From: Cohnella cholangitidis
GTDB taxonomy: Bacteria; Bacillota; Bacilli; Paenibacillales; Paenibacillaceae
Assembly (NCBI RefSeq): GCF_014107495.1
Contig: NZ_CP041969.1
Coordinates: 4,079,501-4,143,500 of the forward strand
Length of the DNA stretch: 64,000 nucleotides
Direction: 5' to 3'
Below are positions 55,562 through 63,973 of the stretch, in pieces. The position numbers were made by a program, and so were the translations under genes. Below the pieces are notes generated by a model. It had not been told where the DNA came from, searched no databases, and saw only the letters and a list, made by a program, of their open reading frames with translations. Positions within the stretch are counted from its first letter, which is position 1, and every line of letters starts with the position of its first letter.

Positions 55562-56227
55562 AGACGAACAGAGCATAGCGGAGCTGGAGCGGGACTACTT
55601 GGAGATCAACGGCTTCGCCGTAGATATCGAGAACTGCGGGGAGAAGGGGCTGCAGCGCGCTCTCCGATCGGATTACGATCTCATTATTCTTGATCTCATG
55701 CTGCCTAAGGTAGACGGCTTCGAAGTGTGCCGGAGAATCCGAAGCGAGAAGGACATTCCGATTATTATGGTGTCGGCGAAGAAAGAAGACATCGATAAGA
55801 TCCGCGGCCTTGGCCTTGGCGCGGACGATTACATGATTAAGCCGTTCAGCCCGGGAGAGCTCGTTGCCCGGGTGAAGGCGCATCTGTCCCGCTATGAACG
55901 GCTCAGCGGACGAAGGGAAGCCCGCAACGACGAAATCCACATCCGCGGCTTATCGATAGATAAGACGCGCGCCGCGTATTCGTGAACGAGAAGGAAGTCG
56001 CGTTTACGACCAAAGAATTCGACTTGTTATGCTGCCTGGCGACGAACCCGAACCGGGTGTTCAGCAAAGACCAGCTGTTCGACCAGATATGGGGCATGGA
56101 GGCGATGGGCGAGATCGCCACCGTCACGGTACATATCAGCAAGCTGCGCGAGAAAATCGAGGCCGACCCGTCCAACCCCCAATACATCGAGACGATCTGG
56201 GGCGCGGGTTACCGGTTCCGTGTCTAG
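55539..56227 (+). pseudogene. OmpR-type response regulator, split by a frameshift near 55965
   Basis: The receiver domain is complete: VLIIEDEQSIAELERDYLE, LIILDLMLPKVDGFE (phosphorylated Asp), VSAKKED and DDYMIKPFSPGEL. It continues to SIDKT and then stops at 55985. The other frame goes on with ARRVFVNEKEVAFTTKEFDL, the beginning of a winged-helix effector domain that ends IETIWGAGYRFRV at 56227. One base missing in the GC-rich stretch near 55963-55972 explains it. Restored length is 229-230 residues, normal for the family. It pairs with the kinase upstream. Confidence 0.85.
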
Positions 56228-56233
56228 TCCGAT

Positions 56234-56263
56234 GGGCCGGAGGTTGACGATCGTTTCGAATCG
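56234..56263 (+). promoter_or_regulatory. Sigma-A promoter of glpP-glpK
   Basis: TTGACG (56234-56239), 18-bp spacer, TATAAT (56258-56263). The transcript would start near 56270 and carry AAGTTAATA (56280-56288) and ATGGAGAAAC (56294-56303), shared with the glpD leader. No clear terminator is visible in this leader. Confidence 0.65.
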
Positions 56264-56395
56264 AGACTATAATTAAGCCAAGTTAATAACGTGATGGAGA
56301 AACGGAGATCCACTTCATTTGCTTGTCCGAATAGGAGGGGCATTTGTGATGCGGGTCTTTTTCGTAATACATTTAAGCATTGCGGAGGTTGTATC

Positions 56396-56941
56396 TTGAT
56401 CATAAACCATAACGTATGGCCAGCCGTGAAGACGGCCAGGGAATTAGAATCCGCGCTGTCGACTCCGTATCCGTATTTGGTGTTGCTGGGCGGACATCTA
56501 GGCCAATTAAGAGCTTTGGTCGAGCTGGCGGAACGACACGGCAAAAAAGTGCTGCTGCACGCGGATCTGATAGACGGGTTGAAGAACGACGAATACGCGG
56601 CCGAGTATCTTTGCCAGCATGTCAGGCCTTCGGGCTTGATTTCTACTCGCGCCAGCGTCGTTCAGAAGACGAAGCAAAACAAACTTATCGCGATTCAAAG
56701 GTTGTTCCTGATCGATACGGGAGCGCTTGAGAAAAGCTATGCGCTATTGGAGAAGACGAAGCCGGACTACATCGAAGTGTTGCCCGGCGTCATCCCGAGC
56801 ATGATCCGGGAAGTGATGGACAGGACCGGCATACCCGTCATCGCGGGCGGGCTCATCCGTACGGAAGAGGATGTTCGAATAGCCTTGGAAGCAGGGGCGA
56901 CGGCGATTACGACTTCAAGGCGGGAATTGTGGAAAGCGTAA
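56396..56941 (+). CDS. glpP: Glycerol uptake operon antiterminator GlpP
   Basis: 181 residues. GlpP binds glycerol-3-phosphate and then prevents termination in glp leaders. Family stretches: TPYPYLVLLGGHLGQLRALVE, GKKVLLHADLIDGLKNDEYA, PSGLISTRASVVQKTKQNKL, LFLIDTGALEKSY, DYIEVLPGVIPSMI, IPVIAGGLIRTEEDV and ATAITTS. TTG 56396 is chosen because GGAGGT lies 8 bases upstream; the longer frame back to 56291 adds unrelated residues. It lies 60 bp upstream of glpK. Confidence 0.92.
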   Translation: MIINHNVWPAVKTARELESALSTPYPYLVLLGGHLGQLRALVELAERHGKKVLLHADLIDGLKNDEYAAEYLCQHVRPSGLISTRASVVQKTKQNKLIAIQRLFLIDTGALEKSYALLEKTKPDYIEVLPGVIPSMIREVMDRTGIPVIAGGLIRTEEDVRIALEAGATAITTSRRELWKA

Positions 56942-57001
56942 ACAAACGGGAGAACCAGGCGGAAGAAACCGGACGGTAAAAGGGATTTAGGAGGATACGG
57001 G

Positions 57002-58492
57002 ATGAAACGCTATATGCTTGCTTTGGATCAAGGAACGACGAGCACGAGGGCTTTATTGGTAAACGAGCAAGGCTGCATCGACGCGATGGAGCAGCAGGAA
57101 ATCGGGCTGCAATATCCGCACCCGGGTTGGGTGGAAGGAGATGCGGAACGGATCTGGTTATCGGCGGTCGAGGTTATTCGGGATTTGCTGGCCAAGGCGA
57201 ATATCGGAGCGGAGAGCATCGTCGGGATCGGCATAACGAATCAGCGAGAGACGGCGGTCGTGTGGGATCGGGCGACAGGGGCACCCGTATATCCTGCGAT
57301 CGTCTGGCAATCCCGCCAGACGACGGGCATCTGCGAACGGCTGAAACATGAAGGCCACGAACGCCTCATTCAGCGGAAGACGGGCTTGAAGGTCGACGCT
57401 TATTTCTCCGGAACGAAGATCGCATGGATATTGGACACGGTAAATGGAGCGCGGGAGCGGGCTGAACGCGGGGAATTGCTCTTCGGTACGATCGATAGCT
57501 GGCTCATCTGGAAGCTGACGGGCGGACGCGTTCATGTGACGGATGTCTCGAATGCTTCCCGTACGCTGCTGTTCAATATTTACGAAAGACAATGGGATCA
57601 AGAGTTGCTGGACATCCTTAACATTCCGAAGTCGATGCTGCCGGAGGTGCGTTCCTCCTCGGAAGTATACGGGGATACCGATGCCGGATTATTCGGACGC
57701 GCGATTCCGATTGCCGGAGCGGCGGGGGATCAGCAAGCGGCATTGTTCGGTCAAGGCTGTTACGATCCCGGCAGCGTCAAGAATACTTACGGAACGGGTT
57801 GCTTCATGCTCATGAATACCGGGACGGAGGCCATCCACTCTCCATCCGGCTTGTTGACGACGATTGCTTGGGAAGTAGAAGGCAAGGTCGAATATGCGCT
57901 TGAAGGAAGCGTATTCGTTGCGGGTGCTGCGATCCAATGGCTAAGGGACGGCTTGGGCTTCATCGAGAATGCGGCGGACAGCCAGCGTCTTGCGGAAGCG
58001 GCGGGTTCTTCGGAAGGCGTATACGTGGTGCCGGCTTTCGTCGGGTTAGGTACTCCTTATTGGAATAGCGATGTACGCGGGGCGGTATTCGGATTGACGA
58101 GGGGGTCGTCCAAGGAGCATTTCGTAAGGGCGACGTTGGAATCGCTTGCTTATCAAGCCAAAGACGTGCTGAAGGCGATGGAGCGGGATTCGGGAATTAC
58201 TTTGTCCGAGCTGGCCGTAGACGGCGGAGCGGTCAGGAACGATTTCCTCATGCAGTTCCAGAGCGATATGCTGGGCGTTCCCGTCGTCAGGCCGGTCGTG
58301 AACGAATCGACGGCATTAGGGGCGGCGTACTTGGCGGGATTGGCCGTCGGATATTGGGATAACCGCGAGCAAATCCGTTGCCTTAAACAAGTGGAGCGCG
58401 AATTCCAGCCGCGCATGGAAGCCGAGGAAAGACAGCGGCTGTACGCGGGCTGGGGACGCGCGGTAAAAGCGGCCATTGCGTTCGCGGAGTAA
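57002..58492 (+). CDS. glpK: Glycerol kinase
   Basis: ATP-dependent phosphorylation of glycerol. 496 residues. FGGY-kinase motifs: LALDQGTTSTRALLVNE, PHPGWVEGD, GITNQRETAVVWDRATG, GTIDSWLIWKLTGG, DVSNASRTLLFNI, IAGAAGDQQAALFGQ, NTYGTGCFML, GLGTPYWNSDVRGAVFGLTRG and AVDGGAVRNDFLMQFQSDML. At the site where PTS-regulated Gram-positive enzymes have a phosphorylatable His (HF(Y/F)G), this one reads DAGLFGRAIP. The promoter of glpD lies in its last codons. Confidence 0.95.
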   Translation: MKRYMLALDQGTTSTRALLVNEQGCIDAMEQQEIGLQYPHPGWVEGDAERIWLSAVEVIRDLLAKANIGAESIVGIGITNQRETAVVWDRATGAPVYPAIVWQSRQTTGICERLKHEGHERLIQRKTGLKVDAYFSGTKIAWILDTVNGARERAERGELLFGTIDSWLIWKLTGGRVHVTDVSNASRTLLFNIYERQWDQELLDILNIPKSMLPEVRSSSEVYGDTDAGLFGRAIPIAGAAGDQQAALFGQGCYDPGSVKNTYGTGCFMLMNTGTEAIHSPSGLLTTIAWEVEGKVEYALEGSVFVAGAAIQWLRDGLGFIENAADSQRLAEAAGSSEGVYVVPAFVGLGTPYWNSDVRGAVFGLTRGSSKEHFVRATLESLAYQAKDVLKAMERDSGITLSELAVDGGAVRNDFLMQFQSDMLGVPVVRPVVNESTALGAAYLAGLAVGYWDNREQIRCLKQVEREFQPRMEAEERQRLYAGWGRAVKAAIAFAE

Positions 58493-58504
58493 CGGTGCTA
58501 TGAT
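58476..58504 (+). promoter_or_regulatory. Promoter of glpD inside the glpK 3' end
   Basis: TTGCGT (58476-58481), 17-bp spacer, TATGAT (58499-58504). The start near 58511 coincides with AAGTTAATA (58511-58519), which is also present in the glpP leader. Confidence 0.55.
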
Positions 58505-58537
58505 TGGCGTAAGTTAATATCGGTTGGAGTTCATGGA

Positions 58538-58604
58538 GAAACCACGATAATGGTTTCCGGGGCGCACGTAGGATGCCCCCGGAGATGGTTAGCGTGGTTT
58601 TTCT
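58538..58604 (+). terminator. Leader terminator of glpD, presumed GlpP target
   Basis: GAAACCACG (58538-58546) pairs with CGTGGTTTT (58593-58601), followed by TTC; inside is TCCGGGG/CCCCGGA. ATGGAGAAAC (58533-58542) overlaps the 5' arm and recurs in the glpP leader. A terminator between promoter and gene is the hallmark of GlpP antitermination. Confidence 0.75.
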
Positions 58605-58634
58605 ATTTTGACCTACGAAAAGGGAGAGATAGAT

Positions 58635-60314
58635 ATGGCTATAAACAAAACGACAAGCTTGTCGGCTTCGAAACGACATGAAATATTAGAGGATATGCGC
58701 GATCATCAAGTGGATTTGCTCGTCATCGGCGGAGGGATTACCGGCGCCGGCATCGCTCTGGACGCGGCAAGCCGGGGGCTGCGCGTAGCGCTGGTCGAAA
58801 TGCAGGATTTCGCGGCGGGGACGTCGAGCCGTTCGACGAAGCTCGTGCATGGCGGTTTGCGTTACTTGAAGCAATTCGAGATCGGCGTCGTCGCCGAAGT
58901 AGGCAAGGAACGGGCGATCGTATACGAGAACGGTCCGCATGTCACGACGCCGGAATGGATGCTGCTCCCGCTATATGCGGGAGGGACGTTCGGCAAGTTT
59001 TCAACGTCGATCGGACTTCGCGTTTATGACTTTCTGGCAGGCGTTAAGAAAAGCGAACGCCGTTCCATGTTAAGCGCCGGCGAGACGCATAAGAGAGAGC
59101 CGTTGCTGAAGAAAGAAGGGTTAAAGGGCGGCGGGTATTACGTGGAATATCGTACCGACGATGCGCGATTGACTATCGAAGTAATGAAAAAAGCACGGGA
59201 ATTCGGCGCGCTCGCGGTTAACTACGCCCGGGTAGACTCGTTGAAATACGACAAGAACGGGCATTTGACGGGGGCAATGGTTCGCGACGTGATCGACGGT
59301 AAAAAGTATGCGATTACGGCGACTAAAGTGGTGAACGCAACGGGTCCTTGGGTGGATGAGCTTCGCGACCTCGATGGGTCGAAGTCCGGTAAAACGCTGC
59401 GCTTAACGAAGGGAGTCCATCTCGTCTTCGACCAATCCCGGTTTCCGCTTCGGCAAGCCGTGTACTTCGATACGCCGGACGGTCGGATGGTGTTCGCGAT
59501 TCCTCGCGCGGGCAAGGCGTATTTCGGGACGACGGATACGAATTATCAAGGCGAGATCGATCGCCCTAGGGTGACGAAGGAAGACAGGGCATACTTGCTT
59601 AAAGCGGCGAACTTTATGTTTCCGAAGCTTAAACTCGCGGATTCCGACATTGAATCCAGTTGGGCAGGCTTGCGGCCGCTCATCCACCAAGAGGGCAAAG
59701 ACCCTTCGGAAATTTCGCGGCGAGACGAAATATTCCACGCTCCTTCCGGCTTAATCTCGATCGCGGGCGGTAAGCTGACCGGATACCGGAAAATGGCGGA
59801 GTCCATCGTGGACGACGTAGTGAAACGGTTAGCTGAAGAAGGGGCTAAATCCGGCGTGGGAGCTTGTTGCACGAAGGATATGCCGATCTCGGGCGGCGAT
59901 GTCGGCGGGTCGGACAATTATAGCCGTTTCGTCGCGGGCAAAAAACAAGCGGGGATCATGAAAGGTTTTCCGGCTGCGGATGCCGAAGCGATGGCAAAGT
60001 TCTACGGCTCTAACGTTGATTCGTTATTCGCGTTAATGGATGACGAGAGGGAATTGCAATGGGCGGAGCGGAATGGCTTGCCTTTATCGATCGCGGCGGA
60101 ACTGCGGTATGCGATGGACGAGGAAATGGCGGTTAAGCCGCAGGACTTCCTCGTTCGCCGAAGCGGTTGGATGTTCTTCGACATCGACTCCGTCCGCAAG
60201 TGGGGCGACAACGTCATTGCCGCCATGGCGGAACGGGCGGGCTGGTCGGAGGAGCAACGCGGCGAATATTCCGCCGAAGTAACCCGGCTGATCGCGGATG
60301 CCGTTGAAGCTTAA
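58635..60314 (+). CDS. glpD: Glycerol-3-phosphate dehydrogenase, FAD-dependent
   Basis: 559 residues. Oxidises glycerol-3-phosphate to dihydroxyacetone phosphate and reduces quinone. FAD motif LLVIGGGITGAGIALDAASRG, then FAAGTSSRSTKLVHGGLRYL (family signature), KVVNATGPWVDELRDLDG, KGVHLVFDQSRFPL, FAIPRAGKAYFGTTDTNY, SSWAGLRPLIHQEGKDPSE and GGKLTGYRKMAE; a helical C-terminal domain ends the protein. ATG 58635 follows AAGGGAGAG; TTG 58608 lacks a site. It acts at the inner membrane face with GlpK. Confidence 0.95.
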   Translation: MAINKTTSLSASKRHEILEDMRDHQVDLLVIGGGITGAGIALDAASRGLRVALVEMQDFAAGTSSRSTKLVHGGLRYLKQFEIGVVAEVGKERAIVYENGPHVTTPEWMLLPLYAGGTFGKFSTSIGLRVYDFLAGVKKSERRSMLSAGETHKREPLLKKEGLKGGGYYVEYRTDDARLTIEVMKKAREFGALAVNYARVDSLKYDKNGHLTGAMVRDVIDGKKYAITATKVVNATGPWVDELRDLDGSKSGKTLRLTKGVHLVFDQSRFPLRQAVYFDTPDGRMVFAIPRAGKAYFGTTDTNYQGEIDRPRVTKEDRAYLLKAANFMFPKLKLADSDIESSWAGLRPLIHQEGKDPSEISRRDEIFHAPSGLISIAGGKLTGYRKMAESIVDDVVKRLAEEGAKSGVGACCTKDMPISGGDVGGSDNYSRFVAGKKQAGIMKGFPAADAEAMAKFYGSNVDSLFALMDDERELQWAERNGLPLSIAAELRYAMDEEMAVKPQDFLVRRSGWMFFDIDSVRKWGDNVIAAMAERAGWSEEQRGEYSAEVTRLIADAVEA

Positions 60315-60328
60315 GCCGGCCGGCGCCA

Positions 60329-61279
60329 TTAGGCCTCGGCTTCGGCGTTCACGATCGGCACCCGCAGCCGATCTTTGAATTGCTTTGGCGAACAGTCGTT
60401 ATAGCGGCGGAACATATCGTAGAAGTGGCCGATGTTGGAGATGCCTACCGACTCGGCCACTTCCGCTATGCTCAAGTCGTCGTTGGTGAGCAATTGCTGC
60501 TCGGCCTTCTTGATCCGTTTGTAGACGACGAAATCGGTGAACGACATTCCGACCGCTTTCTTGAACGTCTTGATGAAATGCGTATAGCTCATGTTCACGA
60601 GACTGCTTATCTCCGATACGGATAATTTCTCGCTCAGGTTCTGTTCGACGTAATCGACGGCGGGCTGGAGCCTGCCGAGCAATCGGTTGTCGTTATAGTT
60701 GAGTTTCAATTGGGTATCATAGCGGAGAAGCAGCAATAGGATGTTCTTGATCCGGGCGGAGACGGCGAGCTCGTATCCGATCTGCGTTTCGTTCATTTCC
60801 TTGTATATCTCTCGAATCAAGGCGGCGGTTTGGGATCGTGCGTCCCGATTGTCCCGGTAAATATAATTAAGCGAGCTAAGCGGCCGGATGACTTCGGAGA
60901 AATGCTGCATGCTGTTCAGCGTGCTCAGATCCCAATATTTGCGCAGATCGATCTGGAATACGATATAGCTCAGGTTGCCGTCCTTCGTATGCATCGTCAT
61001 ATGAGGCTCGGACGATCCGAACAGGGCGACGTCCCCTTTGCGCAGCACGAGTTGTTCCTCTCTGACGAATGCCGTAAGCTCCCCCTTGAGAATAAGGAGC
61101 AGCTCTACTTCTTCGTGGTAGTGCCAGTGCCAATCGGAGAATTTCTTTTGCTTCCAATCCTGCTCTTTCCATAGACGAATCGCTTCCGGAGTAAGATCTT
61201 CGGAGTCGATCTGCCAGATCCGCATCGCGAGAAAAGGATTCTGGTATACGACTTGCTCATGGCGCATCTCAGGATACAT
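60329..61279 (-). CDS. AraC-family transcription regulator (cupin sensor)
   Basis: 316 residues. An N-terminal cupin-like domain (WHWHYHEEVELLLILKGELT, LVLRKGDVALFGSSEPHMT) precedes two AraC HTH units (KLSVSEISSLVNMSYTHFIK, LSIAEVAESVGISNIGHFYD, NDCSPKQFKDR). ATG 61279 is chosen because AAGGAG lies 7 bases before it; the longer frame to 61441 crosses the control region. It is divergent from thuA and probably controls it. Confidence 0.9.
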   Translation of the reverse strand: MYPEMRHEQVVYQNPFLAMRIWQIDSEDLTPEAIRLWKEQDWKQKKFSDWHWHYHEEVELLLILKGELTAFVREEQLVLRKGDVALFGSSEPHMTMHTKDGNLSYIVFQIDLRKYWDLSTLNSMQHFSEVIRPLSSLNYIYRDNRDARSQTAALIREIYKEMNETQIGYELAVSARIKNILLLLLRYDTQLKLNYNDNRLLGRLQPAVDYVEQNLSEKLSVSEISSLVNMSYTHFIKTFKKAVGMSFTDFVVYKRIKKAEQQLLTNDDLSIAEVAESVGISNIGHFYDMFRRYNDCSPKQFKDRLRVPIVNAEAEA

Positions 61280-61391
61280 AATCGAGCTCCTTATACATAG
61301 GGTTGCGACAGGATCGCGTAACGATATCATAACACATACGTCTTTTTGTACATAGACAATGACAGAATAGCGTAAAAAATGAGTCGAAAAC

Positions 61392-61410
61392 GCAATCGAT
61401 TGCAAGCGCA
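61392..61410. promoter_or_regulatory. Palindrome in the AraC-thuA intergenic region
   Basis: GCAATCGATTGC (61392-61403) is a perfect 12-bp palindrome. TGCAAGCGCATCCT (61401-61414) overlaps it and differs from the cre consensus at its last position. One of these may be the control site of the sugar genes. Confidence 0.4.
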
Positions 61411-61477
61411 TCCTCGAATAAAATGAAGAAGAAATCAACATTCAGAAACAACCCTATCAAAGGAGCGTTTTTTAACG

Positions 61478-62212
61478 ATGAGCCAATCTATCAACGTAAC
61501 CGTATGGAACGAATATCGTCATGAAAAATCAAACGAGAAAGTAGCCGCCGTCTATCCTCAAGGAATGCATGCGGCGATCGCCGAAGGGCTGGACGTGACC
61601 GGCAAAATTCAAACGGCAACTCTGGATCAGCGTGAGCACGGCCTCACCGAAGAAGTATTGAACGGAACGGATGTCCTTATCTGGTGGGGGCACATGGCGC
61701 ATGGAGACGTTAAGGACGAGATCGTCGAGAAAGTGTACCAGCGCGTATTGCAAGGCATGGGGCTGATCGTGCTTCATTCGGGTTCATTTTTCGAAAATTT
61801 TCAAAAAGCTGATGGGCAGTCCTGCGATCTGAAGTGGCGCGAGGCGGACGAGAAGGAACGCATCTGGGTCGTTAATCCGGGACATCCGATCGCGGACGGC
61901 ATTGGCGAATATATCGAGCTTCCGAAGGAAGAAATGTACGGCGAACACTTCGACATTCCGCAACCGGATGAACTGGTAATGGTTAGCTGGTTCGAAGGCG
62001 GCGAAGTATTCCGCAGCGGGTGCTGCTATACGCGCGGCATGGGCAAGATTTTCTATTTCCGTCCTGGACACGAGACTTATCCGACCTACTACAATCCGCA
62101 AGTCCGCAAAGTCATCTCCAACGCCGTGAGATGGGCCGCGCCGGTTGATCGCGAATATCCGCGTTACGGCAACGCTCAACCTCTCGAGACGATTAAGGAG
62201 AAAAACCAATGA
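61478..62212 (+). CDS. ThuA-domain protein (trehalose utilisation family)
   Basis: 244 residues of the ThuA family, a class I glutamine amidotransferase-like fold: VTVWNEYRHEKSNEKVAAVY, GMHAAIAEGLDV, TDVLIWWGHMAHGDV, GMGLIVLHSGSFF, VVNPGHPIADGIGEYIEL, GKIFYFRPGHETYPTYYNP and NAVRWAAP. Members take part in uptake or catabolism of disaccharides through keto-sugars; the exact reaction is not settled. It overlaps the following dehydrogenase by 4 bases (ATGA). Confidence 0.88.
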   Translation: MSQSINVTVWNEYRHEKSNEKVAAVYPQGMHAAIAEGLDVTGKIQTATLDQREHGLTEEVLNGTDVLIWWGHMAHGDVKDEIVEKVYQRVLQGMGLIVLHSGSFFENFQKADGQSCDLKWREADEKERIWVVNPGHPIADGIGEYIELPKEEMYGEHFDIPQPDELVMVSWFEGGEVFRSGCCYTRGMGKIFYFRPGHETYPTYYNPQVRKVISNAVRWAAPVDREYPRYGNAQPLETIKEKNQ

Positions 62213-63246
62213 CGCTAAAAGTAGGGGTTATCGGTACGGGCGGGATATTCAAATGGGCTCATCTGCCGGGTTGGCTATCGTCCAAGGAAGTCGAAATCGT
62301 GGCGTTCTGCGATGCCTTCCGCGCTTCCGCGGAAGCAGCGGCCAAAGACTTTCCGGATGCGAAAGTGTATGACGATTACCGCGAGTTGATCGCCGATCCG
62401 TCGATCGATATCGTCGGGATCAGCACTCCGAATTTGTACCACTCGGAGATTGCCATCGCCGCTTTGCAGAAAGGGAAACACGTATTCTGCGAGAAGCCGG
62501 ACGCCGTAAATCCGGTCGAGGCGCAGAAGATGGCCGACGTAGCGCGCGGCTCGGGCAAGCTGCTCATGACGATGCGCAACAACCGCTTCAGCGAGGAAGC
62601 TAAATTCGCTAAACGGATTATCGAACAAGGCCAGTTGGGCGACCTTTACATGGGACGTTGCGGTTGGATTCGTCGCCGGGGCATTCCGGGGCGCGGCGGC
62701 TGGTTTACGACGAAGGAGCTGTCCGGCGGCGGGCCGTTGATCGATCTTGGCGTGCACATGATCGACATGGCGATGTGGCTGAGCGGCAATCCGAAGCCGG
62801 TTACGGTGTCGGGCTCGACTTACCGCAAGTTCGCCGACCGTCCGGACGCCGACGGTAAAATTCCCGCCGGGACGTTCGACGTCGAAGATCTGGCGGCAGG
62901 GTTTATCCGCTTCGACAACGGCGCATCGCTGCAGATCGAATTCAGCTGGGCTTCCAACATCGAAGAAGAGAAGAAGTTCTTGGAATGGAGAGGCACGGAG
63001 GGCGGGTTCAGCCTCGTCAACGATAAGCTTCGGCTGTTTACCGAGAACTCGGGCGTACTGGTCGACCAACAGCCGATCTTCCCGGAAGCGGCTATCCCGC
63101 AGCACACCGCGAACATTCAACATTTCATCGGATGCGTACTCGGCCGGGAGACGCCGATCATTACGCCGGACCATGGCGTAGACATGATCAAGATCCTGTC
63201 CGCGATCTACGAATCCGCCGAGCTCGGGCGCGAGATCAGGCTGTAA
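62209..63246 (+). CDS. Gfo/Idh/MocA-family oxidoreductase
   Basis: 345 residues. NAD(P)-binding N-terminus VGVIGTGGIFKWAHLPGW, then STPNLYHSEIAIAALQKGKH, VFCEKPDAVNP (catalytic Lys in EKP), and GGGPLIDLGVHMIDMAMWLSG (catalytic His). The C-terminal beta-sheet domain follows. It probably oxidises a sugar or inositol-like substrate to the keto form, with ThuA as partner; both genes occur together in many Paenibacillus genomes. Confidence 0.9.
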   Translation: MTLKVGVIGTGGIFKWAHLPGWLSSKEVEIVAFCDAFRASAEAAAKDFPDAKVYDDYRELIADPSIDIVGISTPNLYHSEIAIAALQKGKHVFCEKPDAVNPVEAQKMADVARGSGKLLMTMRNNRFSEEAKFAKRIIEQGQLGDLYMGRCGWIRRRGIPGRGGWFTTKELSGGGPLIDLGVHMIDMAMWLSGNPKPVTVSGSTYRKFADRPDADGKIPAGTFDVEDLAAGFIRFDNGASLQIEFSWASNIEEEKKFLEWRGTEGGFSLVNDKLRLFTENSGVLVDQQPIFPEAAIPQHTANIQHFIGCVLGRETPIITPDHGVDMIKILSAIYESAELGREIRL

Positions 63247-63276
63247 TTTTGGATAGAGAATATAGAGTAGGTATAG

Positions 63277-63321
63277 AAGCATGCCCGGCAATGGCGTTCC
63301 GTTGCTTGCGGCGTGCTTTTT
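63277..63321 (+). terminator. Terminator after the ThuA/dehydrogenase operon
   Basis: AAGCATGCC (63277-63285) pairs with GGCGTGCTT (63310-63318) with one G-U pair, followed by T. It lies 30 bp after the dehydrogenase stop. Confidence 0.75.
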
Positions 63322-63403
63322 GCCGTATACCGGGATGAGATATAATGAGTTCAGGCAGTAGATTCGCATGTAGGGAACACAACATTCGGAGCAGGTGACA
63401 GTA

Positions 63404-63961
63404 ATGGAAGTGAAGTTTTGTTCGTCGTGCGGGGCCGGGATGGAAACGCGCGAGGTGGACGGTACTTTAAGAAGAGCATGCACGAAGTGCAGCTTCGTTC
63501 ATTGGGGAAACTATAGTATTGGCGTAGGAGCTCTTGTCGTTAAGGAGGACAAGATGTTGCTCGTGCGCAGAGCGCAGGATCCGGGCAAAGGGTACTGGAC
63601 GAATCCCGGGGGCTATATCGAGCAATTGGAGCCGATAGAAGAGACGATCGTCCGCGAAGTCAGGGAAGAGTGCGGAGTCGAATCCACAATAAAGGGAATC
63701 GTCGCGCTTCGGGATCAGCCGAGGAGCATTCACAATTTGTATGTCGCGTTCGAGATGGATTACGTCGGCGGAGAACCGACTCCCGACGGAGTCGAGGTCG
63801 ATGCCGCTGGCTTCTTCGGTATGGAAGAGATGGAGGCCATGAACGTTGCTCCATTCACGAAGTGGCTCGTCGACGTCGCCCTGCGAGGCAAGTCGGACGG
63901 CTTGACCGTCGACGGCAATCCGATCGTTCCTCTTAACGGGTATGGCCTGTTTAGAGCATAG
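63404..63961 (+). CDS. NUDIX hydrolase with N-terminal zinc ribbon
   Basis: 185 residues. The N-terminus FCSSCGAG and CTKCSFVHWG form a zinc ribbon, as in NudC-like and ADP-ribose pyrophosphatase-like proteins. The NUDIX box runs GGYIEQLEPIEETIV then REVREECGV (pattern GX5EX7REUXEEXGU complete), near residues 68-90. It hydrolyses a nucleoside diphosphate linked to another group; the substrate is unknown. ATG 63404 is preferred to GTG 63395, which lies in the ribosome-site region. Confidence 0.9.
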   Translation: MEVKFCSSCGAGMETREVDGTLRRACTKCSFVHWGNYSIGVGALVVKEDKMLLVRRAQDPGKGYWTNPGGYIEQLEPIEETIVREVREECGVESTIKGIVALRDQPRSIHNLYVAFEMDYVGGEPTPDGVEVDAAGFFGMEEMEAMNVAPFTKWLVDVALRGKSDGLTVDGNPIVPLNGYGLFRA

Positions 63962-63973
63962 AAACAATTAACG

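Noticed and set aside
55982..56227. Separate small winged-helix gene
   Set aside because: It continues the receiver domain exactly in the OmpR family order, so it is the second half of one frameshifted gene.
61280..61441. Longer N-terminus for the AraC regulator at 60329
   Set aside because: It crosses the control region, while ATG 61279 has a well-spaced AAGGAG site.
62275..63483. 402-codon open frame opposite the Gfo/Idh/MocA gene
   Set aside because: Antisense shadow caused by codon bias. It crosses the terminator region and overlaps the NUDIX gene start.
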